A stretch of DNA of 64,000 bases, taken from contig VDMD01000001.1 of assembly GCA_007026445.1 (NCBI GenBank), positions 682,001 to 746,000 on the forward strand. The letters are read 5' to 3'. The position numbers were made by a program, and so were the translations under genes. Source of the DNA: Schizophyllum amplum (lineage: Eukaryota; Basidiomycota; Agaricomycetes; Agaricales; Schizophyllaceae). Within the stretch, counting starts at the first letter, position 1. Each line of letters starts with the position of its first letter. This document shows positions 44,041 through 56,458 of this stretch, one piece after another. The notes below the pieces were generated by a model. The model ran no database searches. It had not been told where the DNA came from and was given only the letters and a program-made list of their open reading frames with translations.

Positions 44041-46780
44041 ATGCCCAGGATGCCTGACAAGCACCATCTTCCGTCGAAGAATCGCCTGAACATCCGCCTC
44101 AATGAGTCGGCCGTGTTCTTGCGCGCCTCCGAGGGCAGTCGGCGAAGGCAGGCACTCTCGCAGCCGTCCATGCTGCGCGGGCTGCTCATCCTCGACCTCG
44201 TCAAACCCACAAAGATTAGCTCAATTGAGCTTGAGCTCTCTGCAAAGGCTTCAACGGCATGGCCAGAAGGTGCGCAATATCAGTGGTGCCTGGTCATCGT
44301 TATCTGACTCGAGCGCTTATCAGGCGTTGGCGCTCGGCGTGTCGAGGTTTCAGAGACGCACAAAGTGTTCTCCGCGACGACAGTCTACTTTCGCGCATCT
44401 GCTGAAGGGGCGCGCCGTGGGGTCTCCGTCGGACCTGGTATCAACCTCAACGATGACGATCATGAGCGCGATCTCGAATGGCGGCGCGGTCGCAATGCCG
44501 CTCGCACGCGGTCCCCCTCCCCTATCCGCGAGCGTGAAGGCGACATCGACCTCCGACCTATCTCCTCCCGTGCAAGCTCTGACTCGTCCACCTCTCTTCC
44601 CTCCCCCTCCACGCCGATAACACGCATCGCGCGTGGACAGAGCGTCGATGCCGCCAACTTCACCCGCACGCCCCATTCGCACCATCAAGACGAATTCGCG
44701 CCACCCTACACGCCACCGTACACACCTAAGACGACTCGCTCGGGCGACCTCATGCTTAGCCCGCAGCAGTCAGGGTCGCTGGGGCAGCTGCCCCAGATCC
44801 ATGAAGACCCGGCGCGGCCGGCCGAGGATCCTGCGCGCACGTTGGAGGACATGCGCGCGGCGCTCATGGCAGAACTGGGCACTGAAGCGGGAGTCCCGCG
44901 AAGCAGTGAGTCTCACTCTCTGCTGTCAGAATGTAATGCGTCTGAACGGACAGATTCTCTCGTCTAGCTTCCGCCATAAACTCATCGAGCTCTGCTTTGA
45001 ACACGCCCAACTCTGGAGTACCAACGGCATCGTCGGGCTCGAGCACTCGATCGTTCCGTGAGCGGTCCAGATCGCGACAGCTCGCGTCGAGTGAACATGT
45101 TGAGAGCACGTCCTCTGTGTCTCACAGCCGCTCGCGCGTGATTGCCTCGCCGCCAATTTCGCCGACGGACCGTAGTCCCAGCCGTGAAGAGCGTGGACGT
45201 CATGGGCGCCGACGGTCTAGCCGCTTCAGTCTGTCCACGATGTCGACTGCGCTGTTCGACGCGGTACGGTCGCATTCGCGCAGCACGCGGAGACCCTCAC
45301 CACCCCCTGATGCGGGGAGTGTCACCCGTGGACGAGCGATGGAGCGCGGGGCGTACGAACGTGAGGAATCGGGCTCGGCCATCCGCTCAAAGGAACGTTC
45401 GCGACTCGGGCTCGTGAGTGGGTTGCTGGGGCTTGACAAACCCATGTCAGTACGGGAAGATTCATCGCCAGGGCCGGCGGCCAGTGTCGAATGGAAGGAA
45501 TACCGTCCAGGTGAGTGACCTTCTCATCAGTGCAGCACTGGAGACGCTGAAGTGCGATCGTCGTAGGCACCTACACGTACCCCATTTCGTTCACGATACC
45601 TGGAGACGCACCACCCACGTTGCGCTGTGACTACGGTTCCGTCGTATGGCGGTTGAAGGCAAACGTGCATCGGCCGGGCACGTTCACGTCCAAGCTTTCC
45701 GACACGCGGGAAGTGACGATGATCCACTGTCCAATGGAGGAAGACACAGAGGACACCGAAAATATCATAGTCGAACGACAATGGGACCAGCAGCTGCAGT
45801 ATCTCATCACCATCTCTGGGCGTAGCTTCTATATTGGGGGAACGATACCTGTCTCGATTACGCTAATGCCCCTCATGAAGATCAAGGTGTACCGACTTGC
45901 AGTGTTTTTGGAAGGTACGTTGCGGACGCACAGTAATAGGAGTGCTGACGATTCTGTGCAGAAAAAGTAGAATATTATCATCAGCGGAGGCTCTCTCGCA
46001 CGGATCCCATCTCTCGCGTTCTGCTGCTGTCTATCAAGCACGACGGCGAGAAGCCACACCCGCTTATACCCCTCGAATCCGACGACCCGGATACCTTCCT
46101 CGAGTCCCCCATGCGCGAGCTCGCAGACCCGGATGTTGACGTGTCGGAGTTCGCCTCCAACCTGATGGGACCCGGCCCATGGTCCTTCCACAAGGACGTG
46201 CCGATGCCGAAGTCATGCAGCGTGCTCCGCTTCACGAACAAGAACAAGATGAGCAACATCCACATCACGCACACGCTCAAGGTGCTCGTGCGCGTTGAGC
46301 GCGGGGATGACCTGCACATGGACCCGAAGACCGGCAAGCGCAAGCTCTTCGACATCGTCGTGCAGAGTCCGGTGCAGGTGCTCTCAGTGCGCTTATTCGC
46401 CCCTTACATGTTGACTGTGCTGATAGGTCATCTCACAGTGTCGCTGCAACCCTGAGTGGACCGCGCTGCCACGGTATTCGGAGACCTTCCAGGGCGCGCA
46501 AGAGGACTCGGCTCCAGACGGTTGCCCATGCGAAGAACATGAGCTACATCATGGGCCGAAGCTCGTGCTCGAGCGCGTCGCGTCGAAACTCTCCTCTGAC
46601 TCAGCGTCCTCGCTCGTGTCTGCGGTCGACAGCCAGCCCATTAACTTGGCAGTGATGCCCTCGTTGCGCACCCGGCAAATCGACGCTCTCATGGAGCGCA
46701 ACGTGCGTTTCGAGCGCCTGGTCTCGGGGATGGAGACGGAGTCTGGGGATGCGCCGCCGGCGTATGGGGAGACTGACTGA
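44041..46780 (+). CDS. Alpha-arrestin (ART-like) with C-terminal PPxY
   Basis: Exons 44041-44269, 44324-44905, 44968-45510, 45567-45914, 45962-46386 and 46439-46780 give 822 aa. Alpha-arrestins link membrane transporters to Rsp5-type ubiquitin ligases for endocytosis. Arrestin N domain: KNRLNIRLNESAVFLRASEG, LRGLLILDLVKPTKISSIEL, then a long Ser/Pro-rich insertion with PPYTPPYTP. The fold resumes with GTYTYPISFTIPGDAPPTLR, CDYGSVVWRLKANVHRPGTF, VERQWDQQLQYLITISGRSF and the C domain (GGTIPVSITLMPLMKIKVYR; HTLKVLVRVERGDD). The tail ends DAPPAYGETD, a PPxY ligand for WW domains. Start at 44041 is the first ATG before the conserved segment. A truncated copy of the last exon lies at 50675-50753. 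Confidence 0.9.
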
Positions 46781-46946
46781 CCTTATAAATGTTTAAACAC
46801 TAGATTAAGGATACGTATTGGACATTGGCTGGAGGAGTGCTGGATTATAGATACATGGATCGCGTAAAGCGAGTATTGGGTTTGGAGCCTACTGATTTAC
46901 AATTACATGGCAGTCTTTCGTAGAAGTACAAGAAAGAGAAGGAATT

Positions 46947-49434
46947 CTAGCACTCTGATTTCAGCGAATACCTCTGACCGAAGACGCCCTCCTCCATCGC
47001 TTTGATCTCTGTGAAGGATGATCAGCTCACCCGCAACCGCTGCAGATGAAATCTTACGGAGCGCAACATGTTTGGAGTAGAACCTGCACAGCGCGAGGTT
47101 GCCTGCAGCGATGTCAGTCCCCGCGAGAGCGACGTCATCCGAACACTGACCCATCATCACGAAAAACCCCTTCGGACCTACGTCGCGGTAGCAGCCATTG
47201 AGCTCGCCCTCCTCATTCAAGCCCCAGATCTTCTTAACTCGGCTCGTCAGGTCGTCGCCGCAGACACGACGAATAGCGTTGCGCATCTCGCCCACGCTGC
47301 AGCACATGTTAATACAGACCTCGAGGGAGACGCCCAGTCCTGTAGCGCACCCGGTAGCAAAGACTACAACGTCCGCCGGCAGCTCACTGCCGTTGTCGAA
47401 CTTCAGTCCAGTGGGTGTGAAGCTTTCGATCTGCGCGTCGTTCTTTAGCTTGATCTTCCCATCCACAATGAGCTGGCTGGCGCCGACGTCTACGCTTTCG
47501 GTTAGCTTGATACTCACACCGATCGCTTGGAAACTCGCCTAAGTAGTAGCCGCCTGCCCGCTCCCAAGCGGCGAGTAGAAATCCGGCCTCCTTGTACCCC
47601 ATGTTGGTGCGGAAGCCGACGCGCTTCAGGCCGTCTAACAGCTCTCTGGAGACGATAAGATGAATGGAGCATCATAGAGGAGCTGCATGGAAGCTCACTT
47701 GTCTTTTTCGGCGATCTCTATGGCGGTGCGCTTGGCAAGCTCACACATGGCGAGGTTCGGGAAGGCAGCGTTCAGTCTGTCTGCCACGTCTACTGGAGGT
47801 CCGTCCTCCGCATATAAACCTAGATATGGTCAGCGATGCGCTCGCTCAGGAGAATAAGTTTGAAAACCTTTCTGAAGGACGGGGAAGCCGTTCTTGGTGG
47901 TCATGATATAGGTCGAGCTCCGCTGGAAGATCGTAACATCTGCGCTGTCTGTCAGCATAGCAAGTAGCCCTGTGTAGTACGCACCAATCCCATGTCTATA
48001 ATAGTCAGAAGCGATGTCGTGCGCTAAATCATGATCAGTAGAGAGAAAGAGAGCCGGGTGAAATAAGTACGTACCGGAAGTACAAGCTCCAACAATAACG
48101 ATCTTCTTCCCCTCATGATCTAGTGCGCGTTTATGGGAGGTGGAGTGCAGAATTTGACCCTTGAACTCGTCCTGAAGAAATGCCAGTCATATATGCACTC
48201 GCGTTGAGTAAGAATACGGAGGACGTACCATTCCCGGGTACTTCGGGATCTCCTTATATCCGTCCCCAAAGCCGGTAGCGAAGATGAAGTACTTGACCTG
48301 AAAGACACGTTCTGTCCCATCTGCGCGGCGCACCAGAACGTTCCACATGTCCGTTTGTGGGTCTTGATCTGCTTGAACGACGGTCGTGCTCGTCCAGATG
48401 TTCAGCTCTAGCGCTTCAGCGTAAGCCTCGAACCAGTTCGCTAGCTGTAACAAACTTAAGTTCGACGGGCCATTGCGCTGGGAAGTAACTGACCTTGCGG
48501 GCCGGAGTATATACTGGCCAAGTAGGCGGAAATCTATGTCCCGGTGTCAAAGGGATTCGTGTAAGAGCAGTCCAGCACATACGGCATGTAGGGCATGTGG
48601 TCGTACCCTACGCAGACGTCAGCAAGGAGGTACAATGCAGAGCACGGCACAGAGTCCCACTTACACACAGGGTCATGTAAGCAAAGCGCGTCATATCTGC
48701 TGGCTCGTCAGTTCAGCTTATCCGACGGAGGTTTGACAGACGCACCGGTTTCTCCAGTTATCGCCAATTCTCGCGTTCTTGTCGATAGCGAGAGTCGGTA
48801 TACCCAAGCACTTCAGACGCGCAGAGAGCTCCAGTCCGCTCTGTCCTGCGCCCATGATGAGGACGGTCGGATTCGTGTTCTCGAATGCGACTTCCTGCTT
48901 CCGTTCGGCCTCCCATAGGCCGTGGTTCGGATTGGGATTCCTGAAAGGCCCTGCCTTCTCCGGAAAGCCCTTGAGGTCCTCGAGGTTCGTCAGAAGGATC
49001 GCGCACTTCCATGGCCCAGTCGCCTGCGGGACTAGTCGGAGGACGCCAGAGGCGAGCCCCACGTCTGTCTCGAAAGTGAAGCGCGCTATAATCCAGACAA
49101 GATCGGCGTACTGGCGGGCAAAGCTTGCAGAGCCGGGCGTTAAGCAAAAATTGCGGGGTCGCATGACCGGCAGCTGGTCTGTGAGGAAGGCCTGTATCTT
49201 GCCTGCACCTTCGAAGGTGCGGAAGTCCCACGTGAGAGACAGAAGATCGCGCCAGTAGGACTTGTCGATGAAGAGGCCGACGACGGCGGTTGCATCACCG
49301 TCGCTTGCAGTACGCGCGAACTGGTCAAACCATTCTGTCGCGACGGCGATGGCGTCCACGTCGTCGGACACGGACGCGCCAAGGTTGTCGAGCGTGGGAA
49401 GGGTGGTCGGGGGAAAGGCCTGAGCGTGGGGCAT
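46947..49434 (-). CDS. Flavin-containing monooxygenase with N-terminal SnoaL-like domain, copy 1
   Basis: Oxygenates soft nucleophiles or ketones with FAD and NADPH. Start at 49434: MPHAQAFPPTTLPTLDNLGA, then a SnoaL-like/NTF2-type segment (EWFDQFARTASDGDATAVVG; SYWRDLLSLTWDFRTFEG). The FAD Rossmann motif is PTVLIMGAGQSGLELSARLK, followed by HDPVWYDHMPYMPFPPTWPV, FIFATGFGDGYKEIPKYPGM, the FMO signature DEFKGQILHSTSHK and the NADPH motif KKIVIVGACTSAHDIASDYY. Late exons carry SYLGxxxxA-type segments, a FATG motif (ELPADVVVFATG) and end EEGVFGQRYSLKSEC at 46947. About ten introns; one has a GC donor (see findings). Intact as far as read. Substrate unknown; the 650-residue architecture is common in basidiomycetes. 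Confidence 0.9.
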
Positions 49435-50100
49435 CGTCGAAGGGCTATCAGTGGATGGTCCCGGTCAGCGATTATCGCGTCGTACTTAAGACACTCGGGT
49501 CGGCAAGGCGCTGAACCGGTATACGCGTCTCGAAGAGTCGCATGACTCGATAGCACAGACGGCAAGACAGCCATTACGTCGAAGGATGCACCTGTAGTAA
49601 GTCATCTGCTCACGAAAGGAGGTCAGCTCTGTCGAGAAAGAAAAAAGCGAATACACTGACCTTCTTGTGGCGGCCGAGAGTACCCCTATGGCTGTGGCCC
49701 CGATATGTCAGTCTACCACGGCAAGATCAAAATGGATTGAATATGGAAGAGGCGCTCCTGGGCGTTCCCAACATTAAGGGAACGACAGAGCTGCGGCGCT
49801 TACCGATAAGTCTTCGCGGGCATGAATTCTCGGCGTATGTATTCCAGAGGACTTCAAGCTTCAGGATCGCAATGACGTGTTGACCTTCTGCTTGACTTCT
49901 ATTCCCTTATAGAAAAAATACCCGAGTGTGATATAGCCGACGCTGCCTGTAAGTCGGTCAGTGCGGCCGCCCAAGCGAAGACAAAAGCGTTGTCACTTAC
50001 TCAGTGAAGACGTCCAACTTATAAGTTGAATCGATAGTAGATGAAGTTCATGATCAGCATATGCAGTACCTTCCGATGACCGCCACATATGATATGTGAC
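49435..50100. repeat. Upstream flank of FMO copy 1, repeated upstream of FMO copy 2
   Basis: From the FMO start to about 50010 this resembles 53365-53910 (for example AAGTCATCTGCTCAC and CCGGTATACGCG blocks, and GAGGTCAG). It is part of the tandem duplication, diverged by small indels, and holds promoter plus nonconserved frames. No gene seen. Confidence 0.6.
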
Positions 50101-50640
50101 AGATCGGGGACAAAGCATCGGCAGGCAGACACGAAAATCGACATATAGACGCGTCAGGTTGCAACGGACGTACGCGTGTGTCAGGTTGCGTTTGCCTCGC
50201 CCTCGACCTTGCAAGCAACGAATAGGCCGGGTCCTCGCCGGGCTCAGTCGTTCTGCGCGGCGCAAGATGCTGCGGGATGTTCGAGACGGTGTGACTCGCT
50301 GAAATGGGCCATGAAGCTCAAGTTCCATGTGTGGCGGGGGCTCGCACTTCGCCCCTCACACTGACAGTGACACAGCGACCGCCTGCATGCGGTCGTACCT
50401 TGTAGTTCCGCATAGCAGTCACTAGGGCTTCTCCTCCGCAGCCCTCGCTGTAGCCGCTTACGGCGAAGAGTCTTCCATATGTCGATCTGCCGACGTTCGA
50501 CTTCGACCTGGAAAGAGCCTGGCAGTATCCGGAGACGGCCGGGCCGGCTGGGATGATCAGGGGATGATGAGGCTTGAGGAGCTGGTTGCCCAGTGGTTGC
50601 CTTGACTGCGCGAGGGCCATGTCTCCGAGCATGAGTACCT
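50100..50640 (-). pseudogene. Truncated 3' end of a membrane-protein gene (copy 3 family)
   Basis: Matches the 3' end and 3' flank of the gene at 56459-58292: shared blocks include GCATAGCAGTCACT, TGCTGCG-AGAC, GGCCGTG/GGCCGGGTCCT and GTCTCCGAGCATG. Only the last ~250 bp of coding and ~250 bp of 3' flank are present, with indels and frame damage. It sits exactly between the two FMO units. Confidence 0.6.
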
Positions 50641-50674
50641 GCCCGTCAGTTAATTAATGCTGCATCAGGAGCTA

Positions 50675-50753
50675 ACTTGGAGCGGCTGGCCCGGTCTCGG
50701 GGATAGAGACGGAGTCTGGGGATGCGCCGACGGCGTTTGAGAACACTGACTGA
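50675..50753 (+). pseudogene. Truncated copy of the alpha-arrestin last exon
   Basis: Repeats the last ~26 codons and the 3' flank of the arrestin gene (GAGACGGAGTCTGGGGATGC is identical; AAGGATACGTATTGGACATT in the 3' flank is identical). The PPAY motif has become PTAF, and nothing upstream remains. It marks the left end of duplication unit 2. Confidence 0.85.
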
Positions 50754-50877
50754 CCTTCATAAGTGTCAAACACTAGACTAAGGATACGTATTGGACATTG
50801 GCTGGACGAGTGCGGATAGATACGTGGATTACGTAAAGGGGTTTGGATTCGTAGAAGTACAAAAAAGAGAAGGAAAT

Positions 50878-53364
50878 CTAGCACTCTGATTTCAACGAAT
50901 ACCTCTGACCGAACACGCCCTCCTCCATCGCCTTGATCTCTGCGAAGAATGATTAGCATTCCCGCAACCGCTGCAGATGAAATCCTACGGAGGGCAACGT
51001 GTTTGGAGTAGAACCTGCATAGTGCGAGGCTGCCTGCAGCGGCGTCAGCCTTCGCGGGGACGGCGTCATATCCCACTACTCACCCATCATCACGAATAAC
51101 CCCTTCGGACCCATGTCGCGGTAGCACCCATTGAGCTCACCCTCCTCATTCAGGCCCCAGATCGTCTTGACGCGGCTCGTCAGTTCTTCACCGCAGATAC
51201 GACGAACAACGTTGCGCATCTCGCCGACCCTGTAGATAAGTCAGCATAAACCTTGATGGAGAAGCTCAGGCTCGTAGCTCACCCGGTAGCGAACACCACT
51301 ACGTCCGCCGGTAGTTCGCTGCCGTTGTCAAATTTCAATCCTGTGAGCGTGAAGCTTTCGATTTGCGCGTCGTTCTTCAGCTTGATCTTCCCATCTACGA
51401 TAAGCTGGCTGGCGCCGACATCTACGCTTTCGGTCAGTCTGATACTCAGGCCGATCGTTGGGAAACTCGCCTAGATAGTAGCCACCTGCTCGCTCCCAAG
51501 CGGCAAGTAGAAACCCAGCATCCTTGTGCCCCATGTTGGTGCGGAAGCCGACGCGCTTCAGGCCGTCCAACAGCTCTCTGGAAACATTAAGATGAATGCG
51601 ACATTGTGAAAAAGCTGCATGGAGGCTGACTTGTCCTTCTCAGCGATCTCTATGGCGGTGCGCTTGCCAAGCTCAAACATGATGAGGTTCGGGAAGGCAG
51701 CGTTCAGTCTGTCTGCCACGTCTACTGGAGGTCCGTCCTCCGAATACAATTCTAGAGTTGGTCAGCGATGCGCTCGCTCAGGAAAAAACAGATCTAGCAC
51801 CTTTCTGAAGGACGGAGAACCCGCTCTTCGTGGTCATGACGTAGGTCGAGCTCCGCTGAAAAATCGTAACGTCTGCTTAATCGGTTAGCGTTGTAAGGAG
51901 CCCCTTATGTGGGACGCACCGATTCCATGTCTATAGTAATCGGTAGCAATGTCGTGCGCTACATCATGATCAGCGGAGAGGGAGCGAGAGAGCCGGACGA
52001 AATAAGTACGTACCAGAAGTACAAGCTCCAATGATAACGACCTTCTTTCCCTCATGGTCTAATGCGCGTTTATGAGAGGTGGAGTGCAGAATCTGACCCT
52101 TGAACTCGTCCTGAAGGAATGACAGTCGTATCTGCACTCGCGTGAAAAATACGGGGACGTACCATTCCCGGGTACTTCGGGATCTCCTTATAACCGTCTC
52201 CAAGGCCAGTAGCGAAGACGAAGTACTTGACCTGAAAGACGCGTTCTGTCCCATCTGCGCGGCGCACCAGAACGATCCACATGTCCGTTTGTGGGTCTTG
52301 ATCTGCTTGAAGGACGGTCGTGCCCATCCAAATGTTCAGCTCTAGCGCCTCAGCGTAAGCCTCGAACCAGTTCGCTAACTTTGATGAATAAGTTCAAGTG
52401 GCGATTGCGCTCGAGAGCGACTGACCTTGCGAGCCGGAGTGTAAACCGGCCAAGTGGGCGGGAACCTATGTCCCGGTGTCAAAAGGATTCCTGTTAGAGC
52501 AGTCCAGCACATACGGCATGTAGGGCATGTGGTCGAGCCCTACGCAAACATCAGAGATGAGGTATAATGCAGAACACGCGTCGAATTTCACTTACACACA
52601 GGATCATGCAAGCAAAGCGCATCATATCTGTTCGCTCGTCAGATCTCCAATCCGAAGGAGAGTTAGCAGGCGCACCGATTTCTCCAATTATCGCCAACTC
52701 TCGCGTTCTTGTCGATAACGAGCGTCGGTATACCCAGGCACTTCAGACGCGCAGAGAGCTCCAGCCCGCTCTGTCCTGCGCCCATGATGAGGACGGTCGG
52801 ATTCGTGTTCTCGAATGCGACTTCCTGCTTCCGTTCGGCCTCCCATAGACCGTGGTTCGGATTGGGATTCCTGAAAGGCCCTGCCTTCTCCGGAAAGCCC
52901 TTGAGGTCCTCGAGGTTCGTCAAAAGAATCGCACACTTCCATGGTCCAGTCGCCTGCGGGACTAGTCGTAGGACGCCAGAGGCGAGCCCGACGTCTGTCT
53001 CGAAAGTGAAGCGTGCGGATACCCAGACAAGATCAGCGTATTGGCGGGTGAAGCTCGCAGAGCCGGGCGTTAGGCGAAAGTTGCATGGGTGCATGACCGG
53101 CAGCTGGTCTGTGAGGAATGCCTGAATCTTGCCTGTGCCTTCGAAGGTGCGGAAGTCCCAAGTGAGAGACAGAAGATCGCGCCAGTAGGACTTCTCGATG
53201 AAGAGGCTGACGACGGCAGCTGCATCACCGTCGCTTGCAGTACGCGCGAACTGGTCGAACCATTCTGTCGAGACGGCGATGGCGTCCACGTCGTCAGACA
53301 CAGACGTGCCAAGATTATCGAGCGTGGGAAGGGTGGTTGGGGGAAAGGCCTGAGCGTAGGACAT
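50878..53364 (-). CDS. Flavin-containing monooxygenase with N-terminal SnoaL-like domain, copy 2
   Basis: Paralog of 46947-49434, offset by 3930 bp. Start at 53364, MSYAQAFPPTTLPTLDNLGT. All motifs are kept: IMGAGQSGLELSARL, DEFKGQILHSTSHK, the second Rossmann motif, FATG and the end EEGVFGQRYSLKSEC at 50878. Exon boundaries, including the GC-donor intron, are at the same positions. Third-position and intron changes, plus a few amino-acid changes (for example NIWMGTTVLQADQD for NIWTSTTVVQADQD), show the copies have been separate for some time without frame loss, consistent with both being functional. Confidence 0.88.
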
Positions 53365-53961
53365 CGTCGAAGGGCTATCAGTGTGAATGATCAGCGATTG
53401 CCGTGTCGTATTTAAGACGTTCGGATCGGCAGGTTGCTGGACCGGTATACGCGCCCCGAAAAGTCCCATGACTTGATAGCACGCCCATTACGTCGAAAAA
53501 TGGATCTGGAGGAAGTCATCTGCTCACAAAGGAGGTCAGGTTTGTCAAGAAAGAACAAAGTGAACACCACTGACCTTCGTGTGGCGGGCCGAGTACCCTA
53601 TGGCGGTGGCTTCGGTACATCGACACCCAGACTTCACCTGCAAGATCAGATCGGATTTAGGAAAGGTGATCCTGGGCGTTCAACATCAAAAGAATAAAAA
53701 AGCTGCGGCGCCCACCGTCGACTCTTCGCCGGCGTGAACTTTCGCGTGTGTTCCAGTGGACTTAGGGATCGTGACTGTAATCTTCTCCTTCTACTCCCTT
53801 ATAAAAAGCATACATTAATGAGATATAGCCAAATCTGCCTGTGTATGTCGGTCAGAACCGCCTAGGCAAAGACAGAGTATCGGCAGTCACTCACTGAATA
53901 CATGTGACCCTTCATCGGTAAGCACGTCACTTCCATATATACTTATAGCTGATGAGCTTTG
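53365..53961. repeat. Upstream flank of FMO copy 2 (right end of duplication)
   Basis: Similar to 49435-50010 until about 53910, where similarity ends shortly before the F-box gene. No gene seen. Confidence 0.6.
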
Positions 53962-55690
53962 CTAATCGCTGCAACCACTATCCGTGGTATAGTCGACATC
54001 GTCAGTCTCGCATTCTATGTAGTCCGAATCATTAGATTCTTCGTCGTCGGCGCCGCCCCTGGTATTGGAATCGTTGGTCTCGCTGTCGGAATTGTCGCTA
54101 GTAAATATGGGTCAATCTCTGATTGAAAGTACCGTCTGACCAAACGCACAAAGTGATGTCCCAAGGTTGGCGCGTAACCAGACGCTCCTTTACGGCTGGG
54201 TATAACCGACCGTCGACCACGCAGTCCTCCTTTCGTAGCTCCTCCATCATCTGCAAGACTTTGGCGAAAGACACGTCCCCGTGCGCCTTCACAGCCGAAA
54301 CGGCAGCCGAAATGCGTCGTAGGTTGGGGAGGAGGCAGGGCGAGTTCTCGGCGGAAGGCGTCAAACCCAGGAAAAGCTTCTCGTTCAGATGCGAGCGCCC
54401 AATCTCGGCATCCAACTGCAGCTCGGTGACGGTCGGTAGACCTTCCAGTAGGTCCAGAAGGCGATCTTCGATATCAGTACACCGTTGTACGACAAGAGTT
54501 TCGATAGCCGCTGAAGACCGATTGATCATTTGGACGATATCCTCGCCACCATCGAAGTGTTCATCCAGGCGGTCGATGTCGAGGTGGCGTACGGACGGCG
54601 CAGTGATAGATCGGCAGATATATCGCAGGGCGCCATCCCCGGAGATGTGCAATTTCTTCAGTATAGGTAGCACGATGAGTTCCGGCTTGAAAGCCTGACG
54701 TTGTGCGAGAGTAAGCCTGCTGAGATCGACCCTCAGCGACTCTAAGGTCGAGCTGAACCACTGCATCGCAGATAGGCAATCTGCCAGAGGAATGCCGGTC
54801 AGGACGAGTGTGGATGGTCGCGACAGAGGAAAATGTGATTGCCGTGCAAAGTTCAGAACCGAATGGTCAATTTCGATGCGACGAAGCTTCGGTGAATCGA
54901 AAACGACTGGGAACTGGGTATCTCGCTCGTCCATCCATATTTTGAGGTCCACCAGCGCAGGCAAGTTCGTGAAGCAGGGATTGTCCTGCCAGAACGTGGA
55001 GTTAGTCCCAGCGGCATTGACTATCACGGTTTTCCAGCGATGCGATTGGCTACACACGCCGCGCCAAGCTTCGTCGAACTGATCGTCGCCTCTAGTGATA
55101 CTGGCTACTAGCACGGACAAGTGCAGAGGAGCATCGCCCGACCACCGTAGTTGAGCGCGAACGAAAGCAGCGCTCTGGCGTCGGCTGAGTTCGCCCAGAT
55201 AAGAGCCACTATCCATTCGTATAGTAGACCAGAGCGACGGCGTTGACAGCGCCAGCATGCGCCAGGCATAACAAGTGGTAGTCAGACTGTGCAAATCCGT
55301 CGGTACGCCCAGCCCATGTTCTGTCGCACTGGTCACTACCTGCTCGAAGATTTGGCCCATGATCTCGACGGGCACTCGCCGGATTGGGGCTATCGAGGCT
55401 TCGCATAGCGCAGACTGATCCTCCATGCGAATCTTCTCGTCGGACAGGGCGACTGCGCGACCTCTGAGTCGTCCCAACATCCCTTCCAGGTATTGGATGT
55501 CGGCCTGGATTTGTTGAAGTTCCTCGTCTACCGTAGGTAGGCATTCATTGATGTCTTTGGCCATCTCGCGTAGTACTTCTTCATCTTGAAGCGAAAGTTT
55601 TTGACCTGATCGTAGATTCTCGAGGGTTGCGAGCGCAGCAGTCTGCTGGTGCAGTGTGGCACGTCTGACCGGGTCCATTGCCGTCCTCAT
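53962..55690 (-). CDS. F-box-like protein with N-terminal coiled coil
   Basis: Two exons, complement(53962-54097, 54150-55690), give 558 aa. The coiled-coil start (DEELQQIQADIQYLEGMLGR) precedes the F-box-like motif IRRVPVEIMGQIFEQVV, then TTCYAWRMLALSTPSLWSTI, as in the very large agaricomycete F-box family. The rest has leucine-rich-repeat character (LVDLKIWMDERDTQF, LKKLHISGDGALRYICRSIT). F-box proteins recruit substrates to SCF ubiquitin ligases. The 52-nt intron (donor GTGCGT, acceptor TTTACTAG) leads to an acidic C-terminus (SDNSDSETNDSNTRGGADDE, then SDYIECETDDVDY); without splicing the protein would stop early. Start 55690 (MRTAMDPVRR) or 55678. Confidence 0.82.
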
Positions 55691-56458
55691 CCTCGTGGGT
55701 ACTGCAGACCGTTTGAGCGAGTACGGAGCGCCAATGTGGGTGTTTAGAAAGGGCCTGTCAGTGGCAATCTGGTGGCAATGGACAGAGCTGGGAAAGAGCC
55801 AGCGTCATTGCCGATGCGGTAAGTGATAGCGACGAGCTGGCGACGAGCGTCCGACGCGGTCACGTGTTTTAGATCCGTAGGCCTTCAACTAAGTTCAAGT
55901 GATAATTCTCTCAGAACCGCTGCTGCGTATATTGAGCCAGACTCCTCACATAGACGCATCTATGCGAAGTAAGTACAACCTACTTCGCTTTGATTTGGCA
56001 TGCTGGGAAGAGAATTGCTTGCCTATAGCACATGTTGCCTGCAAGTGAGGGTGGCAAGTGGCTTGAGCTAGGACACGCCAACACCAGTAAATAAATTAGG
56101 AACATGACTATCAGGTATCTACTTAGAACTCTGCAGCCGCTTATGTAACACCTGTCATTGACCGAGGTGTTTGGCAGGTCTGTCCCTCGCGCCTCGTACA
56201 CGTACATCGGAAACAGTGGTGGCAGGCAGACATGACGGCGGCGGACGATAGAAGCCTCCTCCTGCACGGCGCATACCCTCCGAGGCTGTAGGCCGTGTCC
56301 TACCCGGGTTATATTCATCCTACGCGGCGTAAGGTGCTGCGAGACATTCGCAATGAGTGGTGACTCGCTAAGCTGCGACGAGTGAGACGCGCCGATGAAG
56401 CTTCGCGCCTCGCAGTAACCGCATGCGCATATGATCACACCTTGTATTCGCATAGCAG
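55691..56458. other. Intergenic region, 3' flank of membrane protein copy 3
   Basis: Contains the 3' flank of the downstream gene from about 56200, which is also present at 50100-50640. No gene seen. Confidence 0.45.
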
